Origin: Carettochelys insculpta
Taxonomy: Eukaryota > Chordata > Testudines > Carettochelyidae
Assembly: GCF_033958435.1 (NCBI RefSeq)
Contig: NC_134158.1
Location: 7,893,837 to 7,957,836, forward strand
Direction: 5' to 3'
Length of the DNA stretch: 64,000 nucleotides
The notes under the pieces: generated by a model
What the model was told of the DNA's origin: nothing
The model's input: only the letters and a program-made list of their open reading frames with translations
Database searches by the model: none
Position numbers and translations under genes: made by a program
Part shown: piece after piece, positions 1-10,934 of the stretch
How the letters are laid out: the number at the start of each line of letters is the position of its first letter
Position numbering within the stretch: the first letter of the stretch is position 1

Positions 1-639
1 TTAGAGCCCCAGGGAACTGGCCCAGGCCCAGAACAGCTGCGTGTGGCAGGTTCCTGGGTCCCAGCAAACCCATCTCTAGGTTTCTGGGCAGATACTGACA
101 TCCTGTAGCCCTTCCCAGGGCCCCTTGTTCCCAAAGCCCTGGGCTTGTTCAAGTCCTTCCTCTTCTGGGTCCCAGGCAGCTTTCCTCTTGCCCGGCTCAT
201 TTTCTGCCTTGGTGACCTGGAGACTTTCATTTCCCATCTGCAGGAACCAGCAGTGGGGCTGCCACCCTACAGGCTGGCTCCAAACTCCCCACTGCCCTTA
301 GGCACCTTGGACATGGGTGGGGTGACGCTGCCTCCCAACACACGCTGCTCGGGCCTCTTGGCTGAGCTGGCTCCTTCTCCTGCTGCCGGCCAGTCAGTAG
401 TGCTGGAGCCTGGCTGCTTTCTCCCCCCAGCTGAGTGTTCCTTCCCTGGGCAGTGCAGCGCCTCCTGCTAATGGCTGAACTTGAGCTGCATGCAGGAGGC
501 TCTGCGCTGAGCAGGGCAGGGCAGTTCAGCAGGGGCGGGGCGGGAAGTGACGGAACATACGGGACAATTCACCCCTTTTCCAGAAACAGTGGGGACACTT
601 GAGACCTGAGCACAGGCCTGTCCCACGACCAATGGAACT
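1..639. other. No gene recognised
   Basis: GC-rich single-copy-looking sequence with short chance ORFs only. I see no convincing splice sites, protein motif or named repeat here. It lies upstream of BTN-like gene 1, but I could not find that gene's leader exon in it. Confidence 0.4.
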
Positions 640-1030
640 GGAAGGGACCTGGAGAGGTCATTGAGTCCAGTCCCCTGCCCTCATGGCAGGACCAAGCACC
701 CTATAGGTCATCCCTCCTGGATATTTATCCAACCTGCTGTTAAATATCTCCAGTGATGGAGATTCTGCAACCTGCCAAGGCAATTTATTCCAGTGTTTAA
801 CCACCCTGGCAAAAAGCTTTTCCTAATGTCCAGCCTGAACCTCCTCCAACCTATTTTTCTCTCTCCTCCTTGTAACCTCTTTTTAAATACGTGAAAGCTG
901 CTGTCATGTCCCCTCCCAGCCTTCTCTTTTCCAAACTAATCAAGCCCAATTCTTCTCATTTTTTCTCAGAGGTCATATTTTCTGGAGCTTTAATCGTTTT
1001 TGTTGCTCTTCTCTGGACCATCTCCGTTAG
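640..1030 (-). mobile_element. CR1 LINE, 3' fragment
   Basis: The stretch reads as the 3' end of a CR1 LINE in antisense, starting with the typical 'gaggtcattgagtccag' block and continuing through the degraded C-terminal part of the reverse transcriptase ORF. It aligns by eye with the better CR1 copy at 7797-9801. It is full of stops and has no intact ORF. It is an old, 5'-truncated insertion. Confidence 0.8.
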
Positions 1031-1544
1031 CACAGCCTGCCCGTAACTGCACTGCTGGGGATGCAGACAGTCACTCCCCGCCAGTCACCGGGCCTTGGGC
1101 TCCTTAGGGGCTCAGAGAGGTTTGGGTGGAGCTGGGGGACAGTTTGAGTTTCTGTGTCATGTTTACTGCTTAGTTTCAATGTGTCACCGCTTCCCCTGCC
1201 CCCTTGAGCCCCGTGGCTGAGCCTCGGCAGAGGGGGGCCTCAGGTCCCCCTCTCTCCCGTATGTGAGTTGGGGCAGGAATTAGGAGGTGGTCTCCCTGCC
1301 CTCCACCCCCGGTGAGGACTGGAACCACTGGGCTGTGGGGGCTGATTTGGGGCTCCTTCAATGTGTCCGGCTGATGACACACCCATGCCCTGGGCCCAAG
1401 CCGGGGAGTGAGACTGGCTCTGCAGCCCAGTGGGTCTGGCCCCACATGGGAGCCAGCATCCAGCTCCTTGCCTCAGTGACCCTTTAATTACTAATTCACA
1501 ACTCCACTGGGGGCGGGGCCCCGGGCTGGAAGAGACAAAGACCT

Positions 1545-2165
1545 CTGGCAGACTACTATTGGGAAAGAAGGAGTCAGCAACAGCAACTCCCGTGGAGTTC
1601 TCCCCCTTACAAAATGTGCGGAACATGAGCTTGTCATCACGAACACCCTGTTCCGGCAGAAAAACAAATTTAGGACCTCACAGCAACATCCTCGATTGAG
1701 CACCATCACCTCGTAGACCAGGTCATCGTCTGCGCTCAGGATGGGCCTCATGTGCTTCCCACACATGCAATGACTAATGCGGATGACTGGGCTGATTACC
1801 ACCTTGTTCAATCCACAGGGGCAATTAGGATTGTCACCAAATGGAGAAGTCAGAGGAAACAGATCCGACGGGGCTCGAAAGACTGCATCAGATGAAGTGA
1901 CTTCCAGATAGCGCTTCAAAAGAAGCGACCGACAGCACACCCTGAAGATGTAGAAGAACACTGTTGTCAATTGAAAAATGCTGTAATTGTAGCTTATGGA
2001 GAACCCGCTGGCTACCAGGCCAAGAAGCATCAGAAGTGGTTTGATGAGAACAATGTGGAAAATGAACACCTGATTGAGGCTAAAAGTAAAGCCTTTAGGG
2101 CCTGGCAAAGCGACATCAGTTGCACAACAAAGGGGAAAAAAGAACTTTAAAGAGGTCTGGAGACC
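1545..2165 (+). mobile_element. RTE/Bov-B-like LINE fragment (endonuclease to start of RT linker)
   Basis: Read on the + strand, shifting frame several times, this encodes an endonuclease region of RTE type: 'CAEHELVITNTLFRQ' near 1620, a 'LVDQVIV' block near 1715, then a D-H pair region and a 'KKHQKWFDEN' block near 2020. These blocks are characteristic of RTE-clade proteins, often annotated as craniofacial development protein 2-like. Frame breaks and missing stretches make it a dead fragment. The long ORF on the opposite strand (2168-1491) is only its shadow. Confidence 0.7.
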
Positions 2166-2776
2166 CAAGTCAGAGAAAAGATCATCTCTGTCTTGTAGCT
2201 TATTACCTGAAACAGAAACAGCTGCACAGGGTCAGAATTTGCTGTAGTATGTACTTAAGTGAATTCAAAGAAGTTATCTGTTTTTCTATTTAGTAACTTA
2301 CTTGGATCTGTTTTCATTTGCTTCCTATCAGGCCCCGTGTAAATAATTGTTTCCTGGGGGGAGCAACCACTATGCATATGTCTCTTTCATTGAGAAAGGG
2401 AGCTTACCTGATGAACTGTGAGTGTCTTTTACCCAGAGAAAGCTGCATTTATTTGGGGGTTTGATTCCTTTTAGGGGTTGGTTTGGGGGGTGCTGAGCCC
2501 TTGATCTGAATCTTTCCAGAACTCAGGTGTCTCAAGTGTGTGTTGCTTTGCCAGGAGGTGGCAACTCCAACTTTGTGCCTTGTCTGTGGGAGACCAGAGG
2601 ATCTGGCCAAGTGGGACAGGGTTGTTGGGAGCCCCAGAAAGCAAGTAGGTGGACATTAGTGTCCGGATCATAATAGGGAACAATCCCAAGGGGACTTCTG
2701 TGATACAGCCTGTCACACTGGGATCTTGGGTTACAAACGGACAGAGCCTGTTACTCAAGAGAGCAGAAGCTTAGAG
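2166..2776. other. No gene recognised
   Basis: No coding or repeat signature that I can name between the RTE fragment and the hAT-like element. Confidence 0.4.
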
Positions 2777-3093
2777 CAGTGGTTCTCAAAGCATGGTCCA
2801 TGGACCACTAGCTGTCCAGGACGATCTTGCAGGTGAGTCATGGGCTTGGGACTCATTTCCCACCATGCAGTGTGGAGCTTCACCCTGGCTGCCCAGCCCC
2901 GTGGTCACCCTTCCATGTTACAGCGGTATAGCTGTGTTTTTATGCGGCAGAAGATGAATAGGAGCAATTTAGTGTGTAAGGTATTTAGAAATGCACAAAT
3001 GCATTTTGTCGTCCTGAGTGTCTGGCTGGTGGTCCATGGAAAGGTTTGTGTTCAGCGGGGTGGGCTGTGAGCCAAGACGATTGAGAGCCACTG
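2777..3093. mobile_element. Non-autonomous hAT-like element
   Basis: The ends form an inverted pair: CAGTGGTTCTCAA at 2777 and its near complement TTGAGAGCCACTG ending at 3093, the classic terminus of Charlie-type hAT elements. About 317 bp lie between, with no transposase. The flanking 8-mers match only 5 of 8 positions, so the target duplication is decayed. Confidence 0.65.
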
Positions 3094-3214
3094 TCTTCGG
3101 GAAAGGTCTGACAGACTTTGGACCCTTCTCCTTACCCGAGAGTTTCTTGTCCCAGATAAGAATCCAGAATAAGAATGTAATGGGACCAGATCTTCAATGG
3201 GTTTATGGTAACGT

Positions 3215-4485
3215 CTTCTTCGAGGAGTGTCCCCATGGCTGCCCCACGTAGTTACTGTAGTACTGATGCACCAGGGTTGGAGATTTACTGCAGCAGTTCC
3301 CTTGGCAGGCTGCAGCTGTGCAGTGACTGACAGGCGCCAAGCGTGACACCTACTGCACACGCACAACCCACCAACCCCTCAGTTCTTTCTCTGCTGCCGT
3401 TGGCACTGGCCGGAGCCCATTGCTGTTCCCTTGAAATCCATTTCTCTATCGTAGTTAGTTTACTGGTTTTATAGTTACGGGCAGAGTTCAGTTAATTAGT
3501 ATTACTTGTTACTCTACACCAGGTGTGTCCAACCCGCAGGCCGCATGCAGCCCTGGACAGCTAGTAATGCAGCCCCACAAGATCGTAAACTTTTAACATT
3601 ATTATATGATTTATATACATTAACTATATTATATATTTTATATGCGGCCCAAGACAATTCCTCTTCACTCAGTGCGGCCCAGGCAAGCCAAAAGGTTGGA
3701 CACCCATGGTCTACACTAAAGAAAAACAAAACAAAACACTTTTGCTTGAGGTTGTCATTTGGCAACATGCCCAGATCTGGAGGCTTTAAAAGCTGCGCGA
3801 CATGTAGAATGTCCATGCTGGTTTCGGATGGACATTCTCAATGTGTGAGGGAGCTTGGGAGAAGGACACTGCACCTCCAGAGGTCCCCACTTCAGACAGG
3901 TCACGGCCATAACAAGGAAGGCTAGAGCGCTCCGCCTGAAACTCTCATTGAAAACTCTACGAGGCCTGTATCAGACCCTGGATGTTTCCTCCCACCTCTA
4001 GAGCGTTCTCCTAGGGCTTCGCTGGAATCACCCGTCCCACTTGATAAGCCTTCACCAAACCAGCTCCAGGTTCCTCAATGGCCAACAAGAGGCCGTCAGA
4101 ATCAAGGGACAAATTGCCTCATCAGAAGTCGTCCTACTGAGATAAACATACCCTGGTACCAGCGTATATCACTGGGCCAGGAGGCTCTGGGCACCTCTGG
4201 CACTGAGGTTACCCAGGCAGCTACAGCCCAGGCTAAAGCTAGCTCTAAGCATTTGGCACAATCAGCAGTGCCAGCACGAAAAACTCTGGCACCACCAAGC
4301 AGACCATTGGCAATGACTAGAACCATTTTGGCCCTGAGCACGCGGGCAGCACCAATACTCCTAGAGGTTTCTATGCCCCCTTTGTCAGCACCAGAACTGC
4401 AGAGCAAATCACCTGGAAAGCCAGACACGGCACCAACGGTACCTACCAGAACACCAACAGCTACGTTTCCTCCTCACAGTGGTGG
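3215..4485 (+). mobile_element. Decayed DIRS retrotransposon, left end and ORF1 part
   Basis: The left edge 'cttcttcgag' followed by a gtgtccccatgg block matches the terminal repeat of the better DIRS copy at 38352. Downstream, around 3770-3920, the + strand encodes a degraded version of the ORF1 start, with 'SGGFKSCATCR' and 'VSDGHSQC' blocks matching that copy. A proline/alanine-rich linker region follows to about 4485. Frameshifts and stops are frequent. A 189-bp element is inserted at 3520. The reverse transcriptase region is missing, and the remaining 3' half resumes at about 6200. Confidence 0.7.
3520..3708. mobile_element. 189-bp hAT-like MITE inside the old DIRS
   Basis: Terminal inverted repeats are 'caggtgtgtccaacc' on the left and its near complement 'ggttggacacccatg' on the right. 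The flanks carry an 8-bp target duplication with one mismatch, CTCTACAC at 3512-3519 and GTCTACAC at 3709-3716. The 8-bp size fits the hAT superfamily. The centre is AT-rich and non-coding. Confidence 0.75.
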
Positions 4486-4489
4486 CAGC

Positions 4490-5150
4490 TGACCTCCCAG
4501 CCTTGGGGGTACGAGGCTTCTCCTCTGCTGTACAGGGTGTGCCTTGTCTCCTGTATGGAGTAGAGCATAACGGTTTCCTAGTACCACGGTGGGAGGGTTG
4601 GGAGCAGGGGTGGAGCACTGCCTAGTGCCAGAAGTAACCAGCTGCCAGTGTCCACCCTGAGCCATCTCCTCCTCCACCAGTGGTGTGTCAGCAGTCCTGT
4701 GTAGTGGGACAGCTACCTCAGCTGTCTCCACATGAATACTGTCCAGGAATTGCTCGTGGATTCAGATAGTCTTCAGCCTAGTCACCTCCTCCTGTAGCTC
4801 TCCCACCTGCCGCCTGAGGGATTCCACCAGCAGGCACCTTTCACACTGGATGGTCCCCCCAAGCCTGGATATCAGTAAGTGGGAATTGCAAGCCACAGTC
4901 TGTGCAAAATGACACCAGGATCTGGGTAGAGGCGTCCATGGTCAGGCAGTCAGTCTGGCTACAGGCAGAGGAGACAGTAGTAGTGCTGGCACAGGTGTTG
5001 CGAGTCTTCCTGGCCATCATAGGCCTCCCTCTGTCAAACTCCCTCTTAAACTCCCCTGTCTGCAGCCCCCTATTCGCTTCACTCCTCTGGTCGCTCTGCC
5101 TTGACGATGTGCCGACCTACTCCGGGTCCCGTGGGTGCGCGTGGGGTGTG
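4490..5150 (-). mobile_element. LINE ORF1-like fragment (cysteine pairs and coiled coil)
   Basis: On the minus strand, in two frames, this encodes a short cysteine-containing segment ('CTDCGLQFP') and then 'CERCLLVESLRRQVGELQ', a leucine-rich coiled coil, followed by a low-complexity tail. This layout resembles ORF1 proteins of CR1/L2-type LINEs, but I cannot name the family. It breaks the old DIRS copy, so it is a later insertion or part of one. Stops and a frameshift make it non-functional. Confidence 0.4.
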
Positions 5151-5159
5151 ATATAGCCG

Positions 5160-6195
5160 GGGGAGTCGGGTGGCCCGGGACCGACCACCCCACCTTTATA
5201 GCAGCCTGATATAGTGTAGCAGCAATATGTGATTCAGTGTATCCACTTTAAAACCTAGGTTTCCACAGTATTATGAGCACCAGGAACAATAACACTCCGA
5301 TTGTGAGCACCACAATGCCCTGTGGCTGTTCTAAGTCCCAATAATTCTCTATACAGACCCAGCTAGTCCAGCTAGTGGTATTTACCGATAGTGATTTATT
5401 AATTTATTCGTAACTACAATTACTTAACACTTGTTATATCTATATATATCTATATATATCTATATATATATATATATATACATATATAGTTATTTATTTG
5501 GCATAGGCTAAACACTAGGTTACATATAGCTGTATATAATTACATGACTTACCAATAACATCCAATGCTCCCACATCTCACCAACAACTACGTTACAGCA
5601 GCCCTTCAAGTCAGAGATACGGCTGGGTTGGGACCTTTCGTGGTGGTGACGTCCGGGTGATCAGGCCGGGGTCTGCTGTCTGGACTGGAAGTTGCTAGCC
5701 TCCGCCTTGTGTCCAGGAGCCCACACCCTTATTCCTGCTAAATCACCTTTTATACTGTTTCTTACTTGGGGGTTCGATACCTGGCCAATTAAAGCGTTTG
5801 TTACCTAATTTGGGCTTTCTATCCTCCCGGCCTGTCAGAACGTGTTACAAGATTTCCTCTGTCCTTGGTCTTTTTCTGAACCTCCCCTGGGACCCTCTGA
5901 TGTTGTACAACCAAGATGTTCTCTTTGGGGGGCTTCCAGCTACTAGCCCCAGCTGTTCTCTTTGGGGGCTGCTATCTTCTTGTCAGGATGTTCTCTTTGG
6001 GGACTCTCCAACTACTTGTCAACTTTCTGATTTCTTTCTCCTGGCCTGACTTCAGACCTTCCCGCCGTTGTATGATAGCGTTCCAAGATGGAGTGTATGG
6101 TCATTCTGCCTTGCGAGTGAGGCCCGGCTACCAGGTGCTTGTGCTCCCACATGCCTCAGTGTTTCCCTCCAGGTCATACATGTTCTCTCATGGTG
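5160..6195 (-). other. Possible solo LTR or repeat with promoter-like and poly(A)-like signals
   Basis: The block lies between the two halves of the old DIRS. On the minus strand there is a TATA-like 'agtataaaagg' near 5752 and an AATAAA-containing stretch near 5400, about 350 bp apart, as in a retroviral LTR. I could not define TG/CA ends or a target duplication. The downstream half (5900-6190) contains three imperfect copies of a 'gttctctttgggg' block. Confidence 0.3.
5438..5490. repeat. TATATC / TA microsatellite
   Basis: Tandem 'tatatatc' units pass into a pure (TA)n run. Simple sequence only. Confidence 0.9.
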
Positions 6196-6199
6196 GCTA

Positions 6200-7560
6200 T
6201 CACCCCACAACCTACTCGGGGCCTACCTTTTCGAAAACTGACTCCAGCTAGAACGTTAACAACAGTTGTATCCCTCCTCGTCTGGGAAGCTCACCTCCCA
6301 GAACACACTGCCCCAGGCCTGTGGACTCCAGAGGAGTCTAGGATCCACATAAATCTCCTGGTGCGCAGAGCATGCCAGCATGTCTTATCCCTTACGTCTT
6401 AAAAAAAAGACGGTACAGGTGTTAACCAACAACATTTCTAAAGTGTTTTACATCAACAGACAGAGCGGAGCCTGATCCTTCCCACTGTGCATGGAGGTAA
6501 GCTGACTTTGACCATGGTGCATCCCGTAGCACGTTACTCTCTTTGCCAACTACCTTCTAGGCAAGGTGAAAACTCTTGTTGATAATCTCAGCTGTAGTTT
6601 CCACTTCTTTCGGTGGGGGATCAACACAAGCTATCTCAAACCTGTGTTGAAGAGGTGGGGATACCCCACCACAGACCTGTTTGCATCCAGCTACAATGCC
6701 AAATGCTGCCTGGGCTGCTTGAGAGTGGGACTGGGACTGGGCTCCCGAGGGGATGCCTTCTCCATTCTATGGGCAGCCCCATTGTTCTACGCATTTTCTC
6801 CAATCCCACTCATTCTCTGCAACCTTCTAAAAATAAGGCAGGAGGCAGGCAAAGTTATCCCCAGAACTCCCACCTGGCCCAGACAACCCTGGTACTCTTA
6901 CATTCTAGAAATAGACCCATTCTGGAGGTTCCTTCCAGTCACTGCTCTGCTCCTCTTCCCAGCATCCAATCCACAGATTCCAGAGGAGCACAAGTTATAC
7001 CTCATGGCTTGGCTCCTAGATGGCTCATTACACACTACATTCTCACCCGAGATGCAGCAAATTCTTCTCAACTCTTGTAGAGAACCTATGAGAAAAAACC
7101 TATAATCAGAAATGACTTTGCTTCACTACCTAGCGCACTTCTCGACATCTCTCTCCTGCGTTTACTTCAATATCAGAAATCCTACAGTACCTCCTCCATC
7201 TATAGAAGTCAGGCCTCTCCCTCAGCTCTGTAAAAGTTCATTTAGCAAATATCAGAGCATGAGACCTTCCAAGCACCAGCTCTACCATTTTTAAGCACTG
7301 AGCTGTTAAATTCCTGAAGGGACTACAGAATACCTTCCCACCTATTAGATCCCCCACCTCAGCATGGGAACTAAATCTTGTTCTAATAGCTCTCATGGGA
7401 AAGTCATTTGAACCACTGGCAATGTGCTCCCTCTTGCACCTGTCAGTGAAGACGGAGGTTCTCACGGCAATCCCTTTCATGCGTAGGAGATGTTTCCACA
7501 CTAGCATTAATCTGACATTTTAAAGTTGAACTTGGTGTTACGCCTTATTGGGTGGTGGAT
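6200..7560 (+). mobile_element. Decayed DIRS retrotransposon, RNase H to tyrosine recombinase part
   Basis: From about 6205 the + strand encodes degraded RNase H ('LLVWEAHLPEH', 'HINLLVRRACQHV') matching the good DIRS copy at about 42220-42350. The MT-like C-terminal domain follows ('TDLFASSYNAK', 'LFYAFSPIPLIL', 'PWYSYILEI') at 6640-6930. The start of the tyrosine recombinase is read around 7310-7490 ('WELNLVLIALMG'). The frame changes repeatedly. The catalytic end of the recombinase and the right terminal repeat are not recognisable. Confidence 0.75.
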
Positions 7561-7796
7561 GCAAGAATGTCAGCCTTAGCTCTCCTTAAAATTGACCTCA
7601 TGGCTTTTGCAGTGAAGAGAGTCCAATTTTAAAATCAAGCTAAGTGCCTTAAAATTTACTTTATGCTGCAGTACAGACATAGTCATAGATGAGAAAAATC
7701 AAATGCGACGCACTCTCCCATTGACTCTGGTAGCCCACCAAAATCAGAAGAGTGAGCAGAGTCAACAGGAGAGCCTCAGCCGTTCACTTACCACTG
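7561..7796. other. Unassigned spacer
   Basis: AT-rich sequence between the old DIRS remnant and the CR1 3' end; nothing recognisable. Confidence 0.3.
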
Positions 7797-9801
7797 TAGA
7801 ATCATAGAACACTAGGACTGGAAGGAATCTTGAGAGGTCATCGAGTCCAGACCCCTGCCCTCATGGCAGGACCAAGTACTGTTTAGACTATCCCTGATAG
7901 ACATTTATCTAAGCTGTTCTTAAATATCTCCACAAATGGAGATTCCACAACCTCCCCAGGCAATTCATTCCAGTTTTTGACCACCCTGACAGTAAGGAAC
8001 TTTTTCCTAATGTCCAACCAAAACCTCCCTTGCTGCAGTTTAAGCCCAGTGTAAGCTGCCTTGCTTCTTGTTGTATCCTCAGAGGCCAAGATGAACAAGT
8101 TTTCTCCCTCCTCCTTATGATACCCTTTTAGATACCTGAAAGCCGCTATCATGTCCTTCCTCAATCGTCTTTTTTCTAAACTAAACAAGCCCAATTCTTT
8201 CAGCCTTTCTTCATAGGTCATGTTCTCTAGACCTTTGATCATTCTTGTTGCTCTTTTCTGGACCCTTTCCAACTTCTCCACGTCTTTCTTGAAATGCAGT
8301 GCCCAGAACTGGACACAATACTCCAACTGAGGCCTAACCAGCGCAGAGTAGAACGGAAGAATGACTTCTCGTGTCTTGTTCACAACACACCTGTTAATGC
8401 ATCCCAGAATCATGTTTGCCGGTTTTGCAACAGCATCACACTGTTGACTCATATTTAACTTATGGTCCACTATCACCCCTAGATCCCTTTCTGTCATATT
8501 CCTTCCTAGACAGTCACTTCCCGTTCTGTATGTGTGAAACTGATTGTTCCTTTCAAAATGGAGCACTTTGTATTTGTCTTTATTAAACTTCATCCTGTTT
8601 ACCTCAGAACATTTCTCCAATTTGTCCAGATCATTTTGAATTTTGACCCTATCCTCCACAGCAGTTTCAACCCCTCCTAGCTTGGTATCATCTGCAAACT
8701 TTAATAAGCCTATTTTCTATGCTAATATCCAAATTGTTGATGAAGATATTGAACAGAACTGGTCCCAATATAGACCCCTGCAGAACCCCACTTGTTATAC
8801 CTTTCCAGCAGGATTGAGAGCCATTAATAACTACTCTCTGAGTAAGGTTATCCAGCCAGATTTGCACCCACCTTATAGTTGCCCCACCTAAGTCCTATTT
8901 GCCTAGTTTATTGATAAGAATATCATGCGAGACCGTATCAAATGTCTTAATAAAGTCGAGGTACACCACATCTACCGCGTCTCCCTTATCCACAACACTC
9001 ATTATCCTATCAAAGAAAGCTGTCAGATTGGTTTGACATGATTTGTTCTTTGCAAATCCATGCTGGCTGTTCCCTATCAGCTTACCACATTCCAAGTGTT
9101 TGCAGATGATTTTCTTAATTATTTGTTCCATTATCTTTCCTGGCACAGAAGTTAAACTGACTGGTCTCTAGTTCCCCTTTTTTATAAATGGGCACTATAT
9201 TCGCCCTTTTCCAGTCTTTTGGAATCTCTGCTGTCTCCCATGATTTTCCAAAGATGATAGCTAATGATTCAGATACCACCTCCCTCAGCTCCTTGAGTAT
9301 TCTAGGATGCATTTCATCAGGCCTTGGTGACCTGCAGACGAGTAAATTTTCTAAGTGATTTTTAACTTGTCCTTTTTTTATTTTATCTTCTAACCCTACC
9401 CCTTTCCCACTAGCATTCACTATGTTGGGCATTCCTTCTTCAGACCTCTCGGTGAAGACTGAAACAAAGCAGTCATTAAGCATCTCTGTCATTTCCAAGT
9501 TTCCTGTTACTGTTGCTCCCCCCTCACTGAGCAATGTGCCTACCCTATCCTTGGTCTTCCTCTTGCTTTTAATGTATTTTTTAAAAGTCTCCTTGTTTCC
9601 CTTTATGCCTGGAGCTAATTTGAGCTCATTTTGTGCCTTTGCCTTTCTAATCTTGCCCCTGCATTTCTGTGGTGTTTGCCTATATTCATCCTTTGTAATT
9701 TGTGCTAGTTTCCATTTTTTATACGATTTCATTTTGATTTTGAGATCATGCAAGGTCTCCTGGTGAAGCCAAGGTGATCTTTTGCCACATTTTCTATCTT
9801 T
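7797..9801 (-). mobile_element. CR1 LINE, reverse transcriptase part
   Basis: The element lies in antisense with its 3' end at 7797, where 'tagaatcatagaa' repeats are the typical CR1 terminus. The minus strand encodes the RT in pieces: a pre-RT linker and first RT blocks at 9753-9115, 'VVYLDFIKTFDTVSH' near 8960, and the RT thumb and C-terminus at 8659-7883 ('LGVIVDHKLNM', '[11 protein letters not shown]', 'RATRMIKGLE'). Frameshifts separate the parts, so it is inactive. The element continues 5' of an LTR-element insertion, at 14524-14818. Confidence 0.9.
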
Positions 9802-9806
9802 CCTAC
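9802..9806. repeat. Target-site duplication CCTAC (left)
   Basis: CCTAC immediately precedes the TG of the left LTR and recurs at 14519-14523 after the CA of the right LTR. A 5-bp duplication fits an ERV-type integrase. Confidence 0.8.
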
Positions 9807-10917
9807 TGTGATGGGGTTCTGGGGTCCCCCAAGCTCTGCACCCTGTCCGCAGGCAGGAGAGTCTCTCACTCAGCAGGAAAACAGCGGGTTTATTAGCCGA
9901 CAGGACACAGCATCATACAGAGGAGTCAGTAGAGCAGGCAGAGACAGCCAGTCCAATCCATGTTGAGGAGAGGAGGCCCCGAGGGGCCCCCAGAGCTGGG
10001 GCCTTGCCCCCTCCTTTGTCTCTCTCTCCCTCAGCCCAGACTGACTTCCAACTCCCAGTTCCAATTCAAACCCCTCAGGCTCCACCTCCTCCTTTGTCTG
10101 CAGTACAAAGGTATTACCTGGTCGTCAGGGTTACCCTCAGCAGGAGCCTCACACCCTTTGGCTACGTCTACACGTGCACCCAACTTCGAAATAGCTTATT
10201 TCGATGTTGCGACATCAAAATAGGCTATTTCGATGAATAACGTCTACACGTCCTCCAGGGCTGGCAACGTCGATGTTCAACTTCGACGTTGCTCAGCCCA
10301 ACATCGAAATAGGCACAGCGAGGGAACGTCTACACGCCAAAGTAGCACACATTGAAATAAGGGAGCCAGGCACAGCTGCAGACAGGGTCACGGGGCGGAC
10401 TCAACAGCAAGTCGCTCCCTTAAAGGGCCCCTCCCAGACACACTTTCATTAAACAGTGCAAGATACACAGAGCCAACAACTAGTTGCAGACCCTGTATAT
10501 GCAGCACGGACCCCCAGCTGCAGCAGCAGCAGCCAGAAGCCCTGGGCTAAGGGCTGCTGCCCACGGTGACCACAGAGCCCCGCAAGGGCTGGAGAGAGAG
10601 TATCTCTCAACCCCCCAGCTGATGGCCGCCATGGAGGACCCCGCTATTTCGATGTTGCGGGACGCGGATCGTCTACACGTCCCTACTTCGATGTTGAACG
10701 TCGAAGTAGGGCGCTATTCCCATCCCCTCATGGGGTTAGCGACTTCGACGTCTCGCCGCCTAACGTCGATTTCAACTTCGAAATAGCGCCCAACACGTGT
10801 AGACGTGACGGGCGCTATTTCGAAGTTACTGCCGCTACTTCGAAGTAGCGTGCACGTGTAGACGCAGCTTTTGTGAGCCACACACACACAGACACAGGTA
10901 TCCCCCACTCCATCACA
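9807..10917 (-). repeat. 3' LTR of the LTR element, split by a 710-bp transposon
   Basis: Matches the intact LTR at 14119-14518 from TGTGATGG to CCATCACA. The match is interrupted at 10160, where the 710-bp element and a TTT duplication were added. Confidence 0.85.
10160..10869. mobile_element. 710-bp DNA transposon, copy A
   Basis: The left end GGCTACGTCTACACGTGCAC and the inverted right end (complement AGCTGCGTCTACACGTGCAC) are near-perfect terminal repeats, extended inward by TTCGAAATAGC-type blocks. The insertion duplicated TTT (10157-10159 and 10870-10872). The intact sister LTR reads straight through at the same place (ccctctgtgagcc), so both ends are exact. The inside holds many ATCGAAATAG and palindromic CTTCGAAGTAG motifs and a short ORF (10484-10786) shared with copy B. 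No transposase is encoded. A 3-bp duplication fits PIF/Harbinger, but the family is not proven. Confidence 0.85.
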
Positions 10918-10934
10918 TCTCTTCCCCCTTCCAG
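10918..10934 (-). other. Polypurine tract of the LTR element
   Basis: On the minus strand 'ggaagggggaagaga' directly abuts the 3' LTR, the expected position for plus-strand priming in reverse transcription. Confidence 0.7.

Noticed and set aside
1491..2168. 225-codon minus-strand ORF with hydrophobic stretches
   Set aside because: The opposite strand carries recognisable RTE endonuclease blocks; this ORF is the antisense shadow.
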